In this document: positions 25,502 through 34,435 of the stretch, in pieces
Layout of the letters: each line of letters opens with the position of its first letter
How positions within the stretch are numbered: position 1 is the stretch's first letter
From: Serpula lacrymans var. lacrymans S7.9
Lineage: Eukaryota; Basidiomycota; Agaricomycetes; Boletales; Serpulaceae
Reading direction: 5' to 3'
DNA length: 64,000 nucleotides
NCBI RefSeq assembly: GCF_000218685.1
Contig: NW_006763291.1
Coordinates: 1,954,308 to 2,018,307 of the forward strand
Notes under the pieces: generated by a model
What the model saw: the letters and a program-made list of their open reading frames with translations, nothing else
What the model was told of the DNA's origin: nothing
Database searches by the model: none
Made by a program: the position numbers and the translations under genes

Positions 25502-28500
25502 TTGGCTGTAGCCTTGTACTTATCGATGGATCCTGACGCTGTTTTCTTTAGCTTGAACACCCATTTACTCCCTACGATGTTCGCATCTTTGGGTTTCTCA
25601 ATGTAAGTCCATGTTCTTGCTACTCGAAGCCTGTTCAATTCCTCATTGATCGCTTCTTCCCATTTTGGCCAGTCTGGGCGCTTTCGGGCTTCTTCAATAG
25701 TTCTGGGTTCAACGCCTTCGAGATCTGCCATGCGTGCCACCATGGCTACATTTTGGGCGAGATCCCTTAGTGCTTCATTATCTCTCTCCTCCTCATCTCT
25801 CCCATCCGGATCGTCGACGTTCAGTTGGATGCCTTTGGGTAAGGTGGGTCCATTATTTCCAGATACTGATCCTTTTCCTTGTAGGAGGTCGCGAACATAT
25901 TGGGTTGGCTGGCGAATGCGGGTACTTCGACGCGGAGCAACTATAGGTGGAGGTGGAAGAACCGGAGCTGGTAGGATGGGATCAGGATCAGCTTGATCTT
26001 GATCCTGAGGGTATAGTGGGTCAGGGATTGCTTGGGGATTGGGTGAATCGGGATGAGGTATGTGATCACTAAGTTCTACAATGTCACTCTCCTTTGGCGC
26101 TTGGTCCAGGACATCATGCTCCCCCTCAAGCCCAAAGGGAGGTTCGTTGTCAGCATCTACAGGTACATTCGCGACGTCAAAATGCACTGAGCGCTCAACA
26201 GTGACTGAATGATTCTCTGGCCAATAGATGCGGTGTCCGAGACTTTCGGTATCAAAACCGACCCAGTGACCCCTCCTAGCTCGGCTCTCAAGCTTTGAGC
26301 CAGTTGCGTCGTGCACGAGTACATTGCAGCCCCATTCGTGTAGGCCAGCAAGATCCGGCTTGACACCATGTGCCGCTTCAAACGGCGTCATGTTGTCTAG
26401 TGCCTTGGTGGAGGTGCGGTTCTTCAACCAACATGCATGTTTGATGGCTTCCCCCCACAGGAATTTCGGCAGGCCACTGCTAAGTAAGAGGGCGCGTACT
26501 TTTTCGAGTAGGGTACGGTTCACGCGCTCTGCAACACCGTTCTGTTCGGGGGTGTCATGCACTGTGAGTTTCCTCATAATTCCTCTATCTTTCAGATAGT
26601 CACTAAACGCATTGCTCATATATTCGCCACCCCTGTCGCTATGTAAGACTTTGATTGCTGCATTCATGTGGTTGCGGACCCAGGCCTCATACATTTGGAA
26701 TTGACGGAAAGTGTCGGATTTATCGCGCAGTAGATAAACATGTGTTTCGCGTGTCTTATCATCCGTAAAGGCAACATAGTACCGTTTTCCACCCAGCGTT
26801 TCGACTGGTGCAGGTCCCCATAGGTCGGTGTGGATCTCCTGGCCATATTCCTGTGCACGCTCACCCAGTTTCACTTTAGGGATTGCCTCGCGCTTGCCCT
26901 TGGCGCGGACACAAGTTTCACAGAAAGTGTCTGTTTCCCTATCCTCCAGGAGTTCTACCCCATGGATCAAGCCCTTCGACACCATGCGCTTTGCTGCATC
27001 AATGGCTATATGGCCAAGGCGCTTGTGGAGTTCAGTGGCAGATATGCGCTCGACAGCTGCATTGGCGCTTTCGTGGCGAAGATTTGTGCCTCGCGACTGG
27101 TACACACCACCTACTTTAGGTATGCGTCCTCTTATTTTTCCTCTCGGGTCATAGATAACGCATTCGCTTTTCGCAAAGACGGCCTTGTAGCCTGCCTTAT
27201 CCATACAGCCTATGGAAACTAGGGTATAGGCCAAATTTGGTGCGTATAACACGTCTCTCAGGCGCACTTGCGTGTCTTTATGGGCGCCGTTGGGGACACT
27301 AATCATCATATCCCCTGTTCCTACAGCAGAGAAGGAGTCTTGGTTTGCCACGCTTATAGGGTAAGGTGCAATCGTGCGGTAATTGAGTAGGAGGTGTTGA
27401 TGGGGGGTGAAGTGGCTCGTAGCGCCGGAGTCATAGATTTCAATGGGACTCTTTGGCTTCGCGTTCATGGCGAGTTGGTGAGTGAGGGCGCTCCACGCGC
27501 CTTCTTCTTCAAAATCTGATAGGCTCGCGCTGTCGCATTGGACGTGGACAGCAAGGTTTGCCTTTTCAGGCTTCTTTCCCTTTGCATCGCCCGTTTGCCC
27601 CTCTTCTTTCTTGTCTCCTGGTGAGTCCCCTTTTGACTCATTCTTTGTGGAGCGCTCACGCTTCTCACTGGGACACTGGTGTGACCTGTGTCCCTTTCCA
27701 CCGCAGTTCCAGCATTCAAGCTCGCTGGTATCCTTGTCGTCTCTGCCGCCAGATGATTTTCCTTTCTTGTAGCGACCTCTTCCGCCTCGACTTCCACGTT
27801 TGGACGATCCTTGTCCTCCGGTGGCTGACATAGCGATGTCCTCTGATTTCGCTGTCGGGCGTTTTCTGAATATGGTCTGTCGGTCGTATTCTTGGAGAAG
27901 GTACGAGATCAGTGTCTCTGGGTCCAAGGTCTGCTTTGACATATGGGCAGACGCTGACAGGTGCGACACGTAGGTGGCGTATGAGTGCGGCAAAGACATG
28001 ATGATGCTGGAGGTGAGTTCTTTGTCTGCTAGTTGGACTCCTGCTGCGCTGAGCTGTTCCCATAGCGCGCGAATCTTGTCCAAATGTGCGCGCAAGTCTC
28101 CTTTCTCGGTGCAGCGTAGGTTCGACAACCTTTCTCTTAGCTCGGACTGAACTAGCTCCGTTTTGTTCTCGTTTTCTTGGCAGATCATGACCCACATGTC
28201 GGCGACGGTGGGTTTGTTTAGGATCCTTCGCAGCGTCGAATCAGGTATGGTGCGACCTAATATATTTCGCGCGCGGTACTCCTTTTTTAGCCAGGCATCA
28301 AGTGCTTCTTGATCAGCCTTGCTGACTGTTGCAGGAGGAGATGTCGTCGCTGTGGCCTGGCCAGCAGTCTGGCTAGTGGTCTGGGATAGTGGTATCGGCC
28401 TTTTTGCTGTGCCATGGAGGTGCTCGACGCAGTCTCGGTCAGCAAGGGCCCATTCGAGGCGAGTTTTGTACATCGACCAGTTCGAGCCATCCGGCTCGAG

Positions 28501-28557
28501 CTTTGGCACCCCAAGGGTGTCTTTTTCAAGGTGCGTTGTCTCACTCTCAGGGCTCAT
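25489..28557 (-). CDS. Copia gag-protease-integrase polyprotein (frame ends early in RT)
   Basis: From the ATG at 28555-28557 this frame runs about 1,022 codons. It holds a UBN2-like gag, a CCHC zinc knuckle CWNCGGKGHRSHQC near residue 282, the aspartic protease site YDSGATSHF near 375, the integrase HHCC region (HKRLGH, CETC) from about 511, and the DDE core with HTDLWG, HSDRGGEY and PEQNGVAE at about 576, 640 and 673. The Copia-type RT start WVFKLKK follows, then a stop caused by a frameshift. A longer in-frame extension upstream lies in the LTR and is not taken as the start because the ATG at 28557 abuts the LTR. Confidence 0.92.
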   Translation of the reverse strand: MSPESETTHLEKDTLGVPKLEPDGSNWSMYKTRLEWALADRDCVEHLHGTAKRPIPLSQTTSQTAGQATATTSPPATVSKADQEALDAWLKKEYRARNILGRTIPDSTLRRILNKPTVADMWVMICQENENKTELVQSELRERLSNLRCTEKGDLRAHLDKIRALWEQLSAAGVQLADKELTSSIIMSLPHSYATYVSHLSASAHMSKQTLDPETLISYLLQEYDRQTIFRKRPTAKSEDIAMSATGGQGSSKRGSRGGRGRYKKGKSSGGRDDKDTSELECWNCGGKGHRSHQCPSEKRERSTKNESKGDSPGDKKEEGQTGDAKGKKPEKANLAVHVQCDSASLSDFEEEGAWSALTHQLAMNAKPKSPIEIYDSGATSHFTPHQHLLLNYRTIAPYPISVANQDSFSAVGTGDMMISVPNGAHKDTQVRLRDVLYAPNLAYTLVSIGCMDKAGYKAVFAKSECVIYDPRGKIRGRIPKVGGVYQSRGTNLRHESANAAVERISATELHKRLGHIAIDAAKRMVSKGLIHGVELLEDRETDTFCETCVRAKGKREAIPKVKLGERAQEYGQEIHTDLWGPAPVETLGGKRYYVAFTDDKTRETHVYLLRDKSDTFRQFQMYEAWVRNHMNAAIKVLHSDRGGEYMSNAFSDYLKDRGIMRKLTVHDTPEQNGVAERVNRTLLEKVRALLLSSGLPKFLWGEAIKHACWLKNRTSTKALDNMTPFEAAHGVKPDLAGLHEWGCNVLVHDATGSKLESRARRGHWVGFDTESLGHRIYWPENHSVTVERSVHFDVANVPVDADNEPPFGLEGEHDVLDQAPKESDIVELSDHIPHPDSPNPQAIPDPLYPQDQDQADPDPILPAPVLPPPPIVAPRRSTRIRQPTQYVRDLLQGKGSVSGNNGPTLPKGIQLNVDDPDGRDEEERDNEALRDLAQNVAMVARMADLEGVEPRTIEEARKRPDWPKWEEAINEELNRLRVARTWTYIEKPKDANIVGSKWVFKLKKTASGSIDKYKATAKWKE

Positions 28558-28561
28558 AACC
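28544..28561 (-). other. Primer-binding site, complementary to initiator tRNA-Met anticodon arm
   Basis: Directly after the 5' LTR the element strand reads GGTTATGAGCCCTGAGAG. Its first 14 bases are the complement of CAGGGCTCATAACC, the anticodon arm of yeast initiator tRNA-Met as I know it. Drosophila copia and yeast Ty5 are known to prime from this internal part of the tRNA rather than from its CCA end. The gag ATG lies inside the site, opposite the CAU anticodon. Confidence 0.75.
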
Positions 28562-28903
28562 TCAAAGAGATCTAATATAAACCAAATGCTCAGACTTCGT
28601 GGGCGAAGCTCTGAGAATGTATTCGCGTACCTAATATAAACCAAATGCTAGGTACAGAGTAAGTATATCACATAAAATAAGGAAGGTATAAGATCCTCAC
28701 CTCAGACTTCGTGGGCGAAGCTCTGAGGTGGGGCAATCGTTGCTACGAAGGTTTTTAAACTCGAACGGAAGTATAACTAAGGGGGTAAATTGCCCCATCA
28801 AAACGCACGGGCCATCCTACCACTACACTTTCCTAGTATGGTGTCCTGCGCCATACTTTCCCTTCGTACGACGCTTGTCTTTGTCGACTCGCGTTTTCTA
28901 ACA
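28562..28903 (-). repeat. Copia 5' LTR
   Basis: The right-hand 342-bp LTR, upstream in element sense, should hold the promoter. No difference from the left copy was found by reading both through. Confidence 0.92.
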
Positions 28904-28908
28904 CGATC
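28904..28908. repeat. Target-site duplication, right copy (CGATC)
   Basis: This is the matching half of the 5-bp duplication. Removing the element and one copy restores an exon of 123 nt (28904-28976 plus 23763-23812), a multiple of three, confirming insertion into coding sequence. Confidence 0.9.
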
Positions 28909-31571
28909 ATCCCGCTTCATTAGCTTCAGCAGCTCTCGCCATACACCCAGCCTTTGCATTGTCTGTTGGGCTTTCACTTGTACAGTACAAGGTTAGTCAT
29001 TTAAAGGGTAGTGAAGAAGAACACAAACCATTAAGCGCTAAAGCAACTAATATTCCTAAACCTGCCACTACTACGGGATCATCTAATGTCGCGAAGACAT
29101 GTGAAAATGGTGGATACTTTAAACAACAAAGATAAAACCCACGACGACTCGCCAGCAGGTCAAATAGACCTTCTACGGCTCCGAGCTTAAACAGCGCAGA
29201 AACAATGGCATCTAGTTGTAAGTGCTCAGAGACAACGCAACTTGGCGTACATTGGCTTGAATCCTACCATATTTGATAATAACAGATAAGGCTTGTGTGC
29301 CTGGTACTTGAGTATCTGGTTTTTCATTCTTGCAAAGTTCTACAATCTTTTTGAGCATCTCCTCACTCAAGACTTCTTCCCTTAGAGATTCTGCGCTTGC
29401 AATCAGGTACCACTTAGATAACTACTTAGCGGGAAAACTCACCATGTTTGTAAAGAGGAGGAAGAGATACAACGACACGACAGCGTGTGCGCATATCTTC
29501 GTTTGCAATCATATCTGGAAGATAATCGAATTTACCTCTTAGATACGTTGGAGCTTCATCGTCTAAGGGGAAGAGTGTGCCGGTTAGAGATAGCCTTCTG
29601 AGTTTGTCCTTGCAAAACTAACCAATTTCACAAAGGATAACAGAGGCACTAAGGTGCATCCTTTTATCTTTCTGTTCAAGCAGCGCCTTTAAGCGATTTT
29701 TCCCTCGTCTAAAAACATGATCAGATAGTCCCTTTTTTACAGGGAATCGCAGGACATACCAAAACATGAAAGAAGTGCTAAGCGATCCATAGAGTCTAAA
29801 CAATCTCCAAAGCTGGATTCTTTCGAATCGGTATAGCGACCGAGAGCGTCCAAGTGTGTGGCAATAGCTTTATATTCAAAAAGATCTTTCTCCCAAACTT
29901 TGCCTAATTCTGCCAGCCGGCGATGACTAAGAGGGTCGTTCCAGTACAACGTCGAAGGCCACTCTTGTTGTTGTTTGAAAAACTTAGCTCGAGGTTGATA
30001 GTTGCTTTTAAACAGGACTGATGCATGCACCTTCTGCCCTGGAACAATATTTCGACCCCGTCCAAGATGGGGCCTGGAACAACGTGAAAACGATTCATAT
30101 AAATCACTGGACACGATGATTGTACGACTTTACCTGATGGTAGACTGGTCGCCATCCCAATATAGTAGACGCTGCATTGGAAGAACCTCCAATGGCCACC
30201 AACCCCAGGTGAGCGATTCAATTGTCTGTTTCTGCAGATCTTCTAGTTTCCATGTAATGTCAGTAGAGTGTAGGTGAAGACCAGCCACAATGGCCTCGTT
30301 TCTCATCCATAGCAGGGGGATATCTCCGGACTGTAGGTCTTTGTTTACTCTATTTCCACCGCCACTATACAGGTGCAGTTAAATATGCGATGAGAAAGGC
30401 AGAGGTGACATCACTCACACATCCGAGTGAGTTCCCGCGAACCAGACCTATTTGATGTGGGGCGGTATACTTGTATCGTCAGATTCATCTGCTTTCCCAC
30501 CATAGACATATTCGGGAAGGAACTTGACGCGACGTTCATCCAATGCTAGTGCTTGTCGAAAATAGCAGATATGGTCGCAAGACCGCGTAGTAAATGGTAG
30601 CGTCTTGCCTCTAAAAAACCCAACGGATGAAACGGTATCCCTATGTAATCATGTTGATCAATTGGACACTTATTTTTTCCATTCTTGTTGTCGTTAACGC
30701 ACCATACTCCTACAAAATTCACACCTACATTCTCTCTTGAAAAAGTGTTTTTGAACGTTTTCGATAGTTCCATGCTTTCTTCATCTTTGTAGTCTGAGTA
30801 TAACTCATATGCGCTTCGGGCCATCAAGCTCTACTAGTGATTCGGGATATGAAGAGCGACTTACAAAGGGATCTGTTCGTTATTCCCTGGTAGAATGAGT
30901 CCCACCTTGCGTCCAACGAAACAATATAAGAGATGAAGCTAACTGAACTACAGAACAAAAGAGACGCACTTGATGAATCATCCCAGCGATAGCTCGAACT
31001 TGATATGCACCCCGCGAAAAACCTGTAAAACGAATTAGGGGTGCGTAATAAGGTAATGGACGTGACAACAAGTACCAATGAGATAGATTTTGTCTCCGTG
31101 CCTATATTCTTCAGAAAGCCAACGATATGCTGCCATTATGACCTTGTCCAAGTTCCTGCAAGTGAGAGATTAGGCAACAGAAGCAATGAGAACAAAACAA
31201 GGATAATATCCTACCAAGCAATAGCCAAATCAACGGTATTGACAACACATTGTTTGAGATACTTGAAAGAGCGCCAGGAGGGCTTAGCATAAGTACCTAT
31301 GCCACTGTTATAATAAGTCAGCTGGTCTTCAGATTTTACTATATGACTGTAAAATTCAATGATGTTTGTGTTCTAACAGAATGTATGGTAAACCACGAAT
31401 CATTGATGTGTAGGTAACTCATACCATCTTCCTAAATTTATTTGACGTGCCGTCAATGCAGACAACAACATTCCTTAGTTTACGTCCCTCAGGAGAACGA
31501 CACCGACATCGGGTTTCTGACGCTGTGGCGGATGGTGGGCTGTAGTTGCTCTCAACCAAGTCTGAATTCAT
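28904..31571 (-). pseudogene. DUF2235 (Tle1-like alpha/beta hydrolase) + ARM-repeat gene, 5' part
   Basis: Exons 31425-31571, 31215-31372, 31076-31155, 30970-31022, 30865-30905, 30703-30813, 30419-30640, 30134-30364 and 29760-30073 encode a DUF2235 domain. It shows VVCIDGTSNKF, the nucleophile elbow GFSRGAYQVR, VWDTVSS (catalytic Asp) and AGTHSDVGGG (catalytic His). Exons 29623-29708, 29443-29562, 29268-29390, 29029-29211 and 28904-28976 start the ARM repeats. DUF2235 is an uncharacterised hydrolase domain related to bacterial type VI phospholipase effectors; the fungal role is unknown. Three lesions are seen: an in-frame TAG at 30448-30450 just before the His motif, a one-base deficit at 29697-29701, and the Copia insertion at 28904. 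The start chosen is the first ATG in frame; a longer extension begins with GTG. Confidence 0.8.
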
Positions 31572-32311
31572 TGTAGAACTGATGAGTCGTTCTGCAAGAG
31601 AGAATGGCTCTTTTATGTATAAACGAGGCTGAACAAATGGCGACTCGGAGCGACAATGGCTTTTCGACACTAAATTGGCACCGAGAGGTACGTTAAGTCT
31701 ACACGCCTAAGTCGCATTCCATGCCGCGCATATACCTAGTGTACGACAGGATAAGCGCCTGACAAAATGTAGGAAAATCCATGCACTGAGCTGACCTTGA
31801 AACGATGACTTTCTTGATGCCGTTTTGACTATCAGAATTCAAGGATAGTTTCAGTAGCATGTGAGAGGCCATTTGCGACACATCGATTGAAATGCGCCAA
31901 AAGATGATTATTTGATTACGCTCCTTGGGCAGGAACATACCAAAACAAGCTATGACATATTGACAAGGTCCGGCATAACACCCAATCGAGCGTTCTTTGA
32001 TATTCGCGACGGCCCAGAGCGATCCATTACAATTGCACGTTAATATTTTCATGGGAAAAGCATCGATGTATTGGGATATTCAATAACGTCAACAGGGTCG
32101 ATTCAGAGTCTGGCAGATTTTTGTCGTGAGCCTTGCGATTCCAAAAAGACAGCCAGGTTTCGAAGTGCAAAATGTAACATGCTTCTGCGTTCTTCCAGTA
32201 TGCTTTCACCGTGTGTATGCATGCGTATAAGCATGCATGGTGGTGGTTTGGAGTGAACTTGGTTCCAGCGTGTGTGACATCTATACAGGAACATATTTAT
32301 ATGGACAGTCA
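31572..32311. other. Intergenic, upstream of the DUF2235 gene
   Basis: It holds the promoter side of the DUF2235 gene. A minus-strand open frame of 117 codons at 31699-32052 has no recognisable motif, and no partner exons were found. Confidence 0.4.
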
Positions 32312-32462
32312 CGCGACAAACACTATGACGCGTCGAGGACATTGGCCGAGTTCCCGGCTCTGTGTCATCCGAGTCTCAGAGTCGTGGGTTTGTCGAGCGT
32401 AGAATGAAATCCGAGTCTATATCTTGAGGCTTTTGAGAATCGAAAGACACAATTCTTAGACC

Positions 32463-32979
32463 TTGCCTTCCCCGTCTTCATCTTTCCATATCATTGTTTT
32501 ATCCATTCACTCTTGTCGCATTCGAGCCGGTTATATCTCAGCCGGTTATAACTTGAACGAATCCACTGCAACGACGATGTCTCCGAAAATTAGATCATCA
32601 TCTGCTTTTAATATCTCTAGGCGGTCTACAAGTAGTACGGGGACCCTAATCCCTCCGTCATTGGTGCAATCGCGCCACCTTCCGTCGGAGCAGTTTCTCA
32701 AGAAATCCGTGGTTATTACTAGCACTCCATCCAGAGAAGACGATGAATGGCTCAGGGATGCTATACCACTCATATGGGATTCAGCACAAATAAAAGCTGT
32801 CTGAGAATGATATGATGCTGATTGTGCTGGATTTCGCAGTGAATGAATGGCAGGAGATGCCAGTGAGGTCGCTGCCACCCAAGTTCTTGAACGGTGGTCT
32901 GCAATGTCGTACTCGTACGTGCACTCATGTCTCATTCTATATTATCATACCTCATCTAGCACTGTCTTCTCCCGTTTAG
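32463..32979 (+). CDS. Unknown short gene, tandem copy 1 (two overlapping frames)
   Basis: The first frame runs 32463-32804, with an internal ATG at 32578, and includes SPKIRSSSAFNISRR and WLRDAIPLIWDSAQIKAV. A second, shifted frame includes MMLIVLDFAVNEWQEM from 32812 and stops at 32977-32979. Between the two tandem copies, length differences in both frames are multiples of three, which indicates that both were read as protein. The frame change sits at the same base in both copies. An unseen intron, frameshifting or two separate small genes could explain it. No family is recognised. Confidence 0.35.
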
Positions 32980-33457
32980 ATATGATACCGCTTACCGTCT
33001 ATTCATGGTATGCCTGTCATTCGCGGAGCATTTCTTCTTGACTCCCAAATAGGTCAGAGCGCACTCGTATAAAGTCGGCGGGCTGGTAAATGCACCTTTA
33101 TTTTGAGTCTGTCGTTAATTGTATTATGAGTCTTTGTTTCATCTTGGTGGTATACTATGATTATGCATGTATATTAAAATATTGAAGGACATTCGCTTGT
33201 AGATGGTCGGAAAAATCCATCTTAGCATATGTCATAGGCCTATATCTTGGAGTTCTTGGAGTGGGCGCAAGGTGTGGTGCTAGTCCTGAATTGAATGAGG
33301 TCAGCAGCTGGAGACCAAGGTACAGTCACATGACGAACCGAGGACGTTGGCCGAGCTCCCGGTTCTGCGTCAATTGGTCCCATTGGGTTCGATCGGAGCG
33401 CAGACTGAATCCTAGTCCTATATCTTGGAGTGAACTTGTACTTATGGATCCCTATCC

Positions 33458-34022
33458 TTGCTGTCACTGTTGTCGTCCTTCCATATTCTCGTGGTTTTAT
33501 CTATCCAGTCTTCAGAGACTCGTGGCATCCAAGCTGGCTATATGTCAGCTTGTGGTAACTTGAATAAACCCACTGCAACGACGAGGTCGCCGAAAATTAG
33601 ATCATCATCTGCTTTTCATATCTCTAGACGACATACAAGTACGGACACGCCTATCCCTCCGTCGTTGGTGCATTCACACCACCTTTCATCGGAACAGAGC
33701 ATCTTTCAGCAGAAATCCGTGGTCAGGTCTCCATCTAGAGAAGAGGAAGAATGGCTCAGGGACACTATACCGCTCACATGGGATTCAGCACAAACAAAGG
33801 GTGTCCAACGCTGATATGATGCTGATTGTGCTGGATTTCGCAGTGAATGAGTGGCGGGAGATGAGGTCACTGCCACATCTCAAAAAGCCTGAATCAGATT
33901 TCAGCCACCCACTGACAAGCTTTTCGTGTAATCTGGACACTACATTGACATACCCGTACGTGCACTTGGATCTCATTCGATATTATCATACCTCATTTAA
34001 TACTGCGTCTATTTTCGTTTAG
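33458..34022 (+). CDS. Unknown short gene, tandem copy 2 (two overlapping frames)
   Basis: This copy has the same layout as copy 1. The first frame (33458-33814) contains SPKIRSSSAFHISRR and WLRDTIPLTWDSAQTKGV; the second contains MMLIVLDFAVNEWREM from 33816 and ends at 34020-34022. The internal ATG used in copy 1 is AGG here, so if both are translated this copy must start upstream. Relative to copy 1 the differences are +6, -6, -3 and -6 nt. Function unknown. Confidence 0.35.
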
Positions 34023-34435
34023 ACATAGACATCGCCTCATGGTATATCTGTCTTTTGCGGAACATTTCTCTCTCGACTCTGAACCAGGTCGGCTCACTCG
34101 AGTTCACTCGTATAGCCATAGTTGGTACATTATGCATATTTGTTTCATGTTAGTGAATATTATACGCGTAGATTCACAACCGCTTACTAGCTATGTATAC
34201 AGTACAGCGAAAAGAAATAGCGGTCGTCGTCACCTCGGGAATCATTGTTACAGTATTACAGTGAACCCGACCTACTCAGTGGATGCTACATGGCCAGCGA
34301 ATGACTTGGTAATGAAAGAAATACATATGTGGTCCATGTTCGCATGGACGTCAACGTGTTTAGAGTTTATGAAAGAACTTGCAATTTTCCGAACCTAAGC
34401 CTGACCAGTAGTCGACAAGCGACGTGCTGCTGAGA

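Larger units (their letters stand above)
23818..28903 (-). mobile_element. Ty1/Copia LTR retrotransposon, complete structure with broken pol frame
   Basis: The 5,086-bp element is oriented leftwards and inserted in a coding exon of the DUF2235/ARM gene. It has two 342-bp LTRs that I read as identical, a 5-bp target duplication, a primer-binding site abutting the 5' LTR, gag, protease, integrase, reverse transcriptase and RNase H in Copia order (integrase before RT), and a purine tract abutting the 3' LTR. Identical LTRs mean recent insertion. One frameshift lies between the integrase half and the RT half, so this copy probably cannot supply its own RT. Confidence 0.93.
32312..34160 (+). repeat. 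Diverged tandem duplication, two units of about 0.8 kb, spaced about 1.0 kb
   Basis: Unit 1 (about 32312-33110) and unit 2 (about 33320-34160) align along their length. Shared landmarks include GACGCGTCGAGGACATTGGCCGAG against its counterpart at 33328, the CACTGCAACGACGA segment, CGAAAATTAGATCATCATCTGCTTTT, GATATGATGCTGATTGTGCT and the GTTTAGA end. Both units contain the same two-part open frame. The duplication is old enough to show many substitutions. Confidence 0.75.

Noticed and set aside
30428..30450. Reading the TAG in the DUF2235 gene as the end of a small intron
   Set aside because: The only donor close by would give a 23-nt intron and remove conserved residues (PPHIK) before VWFAGTHSDV; a nonsense change is simpler.
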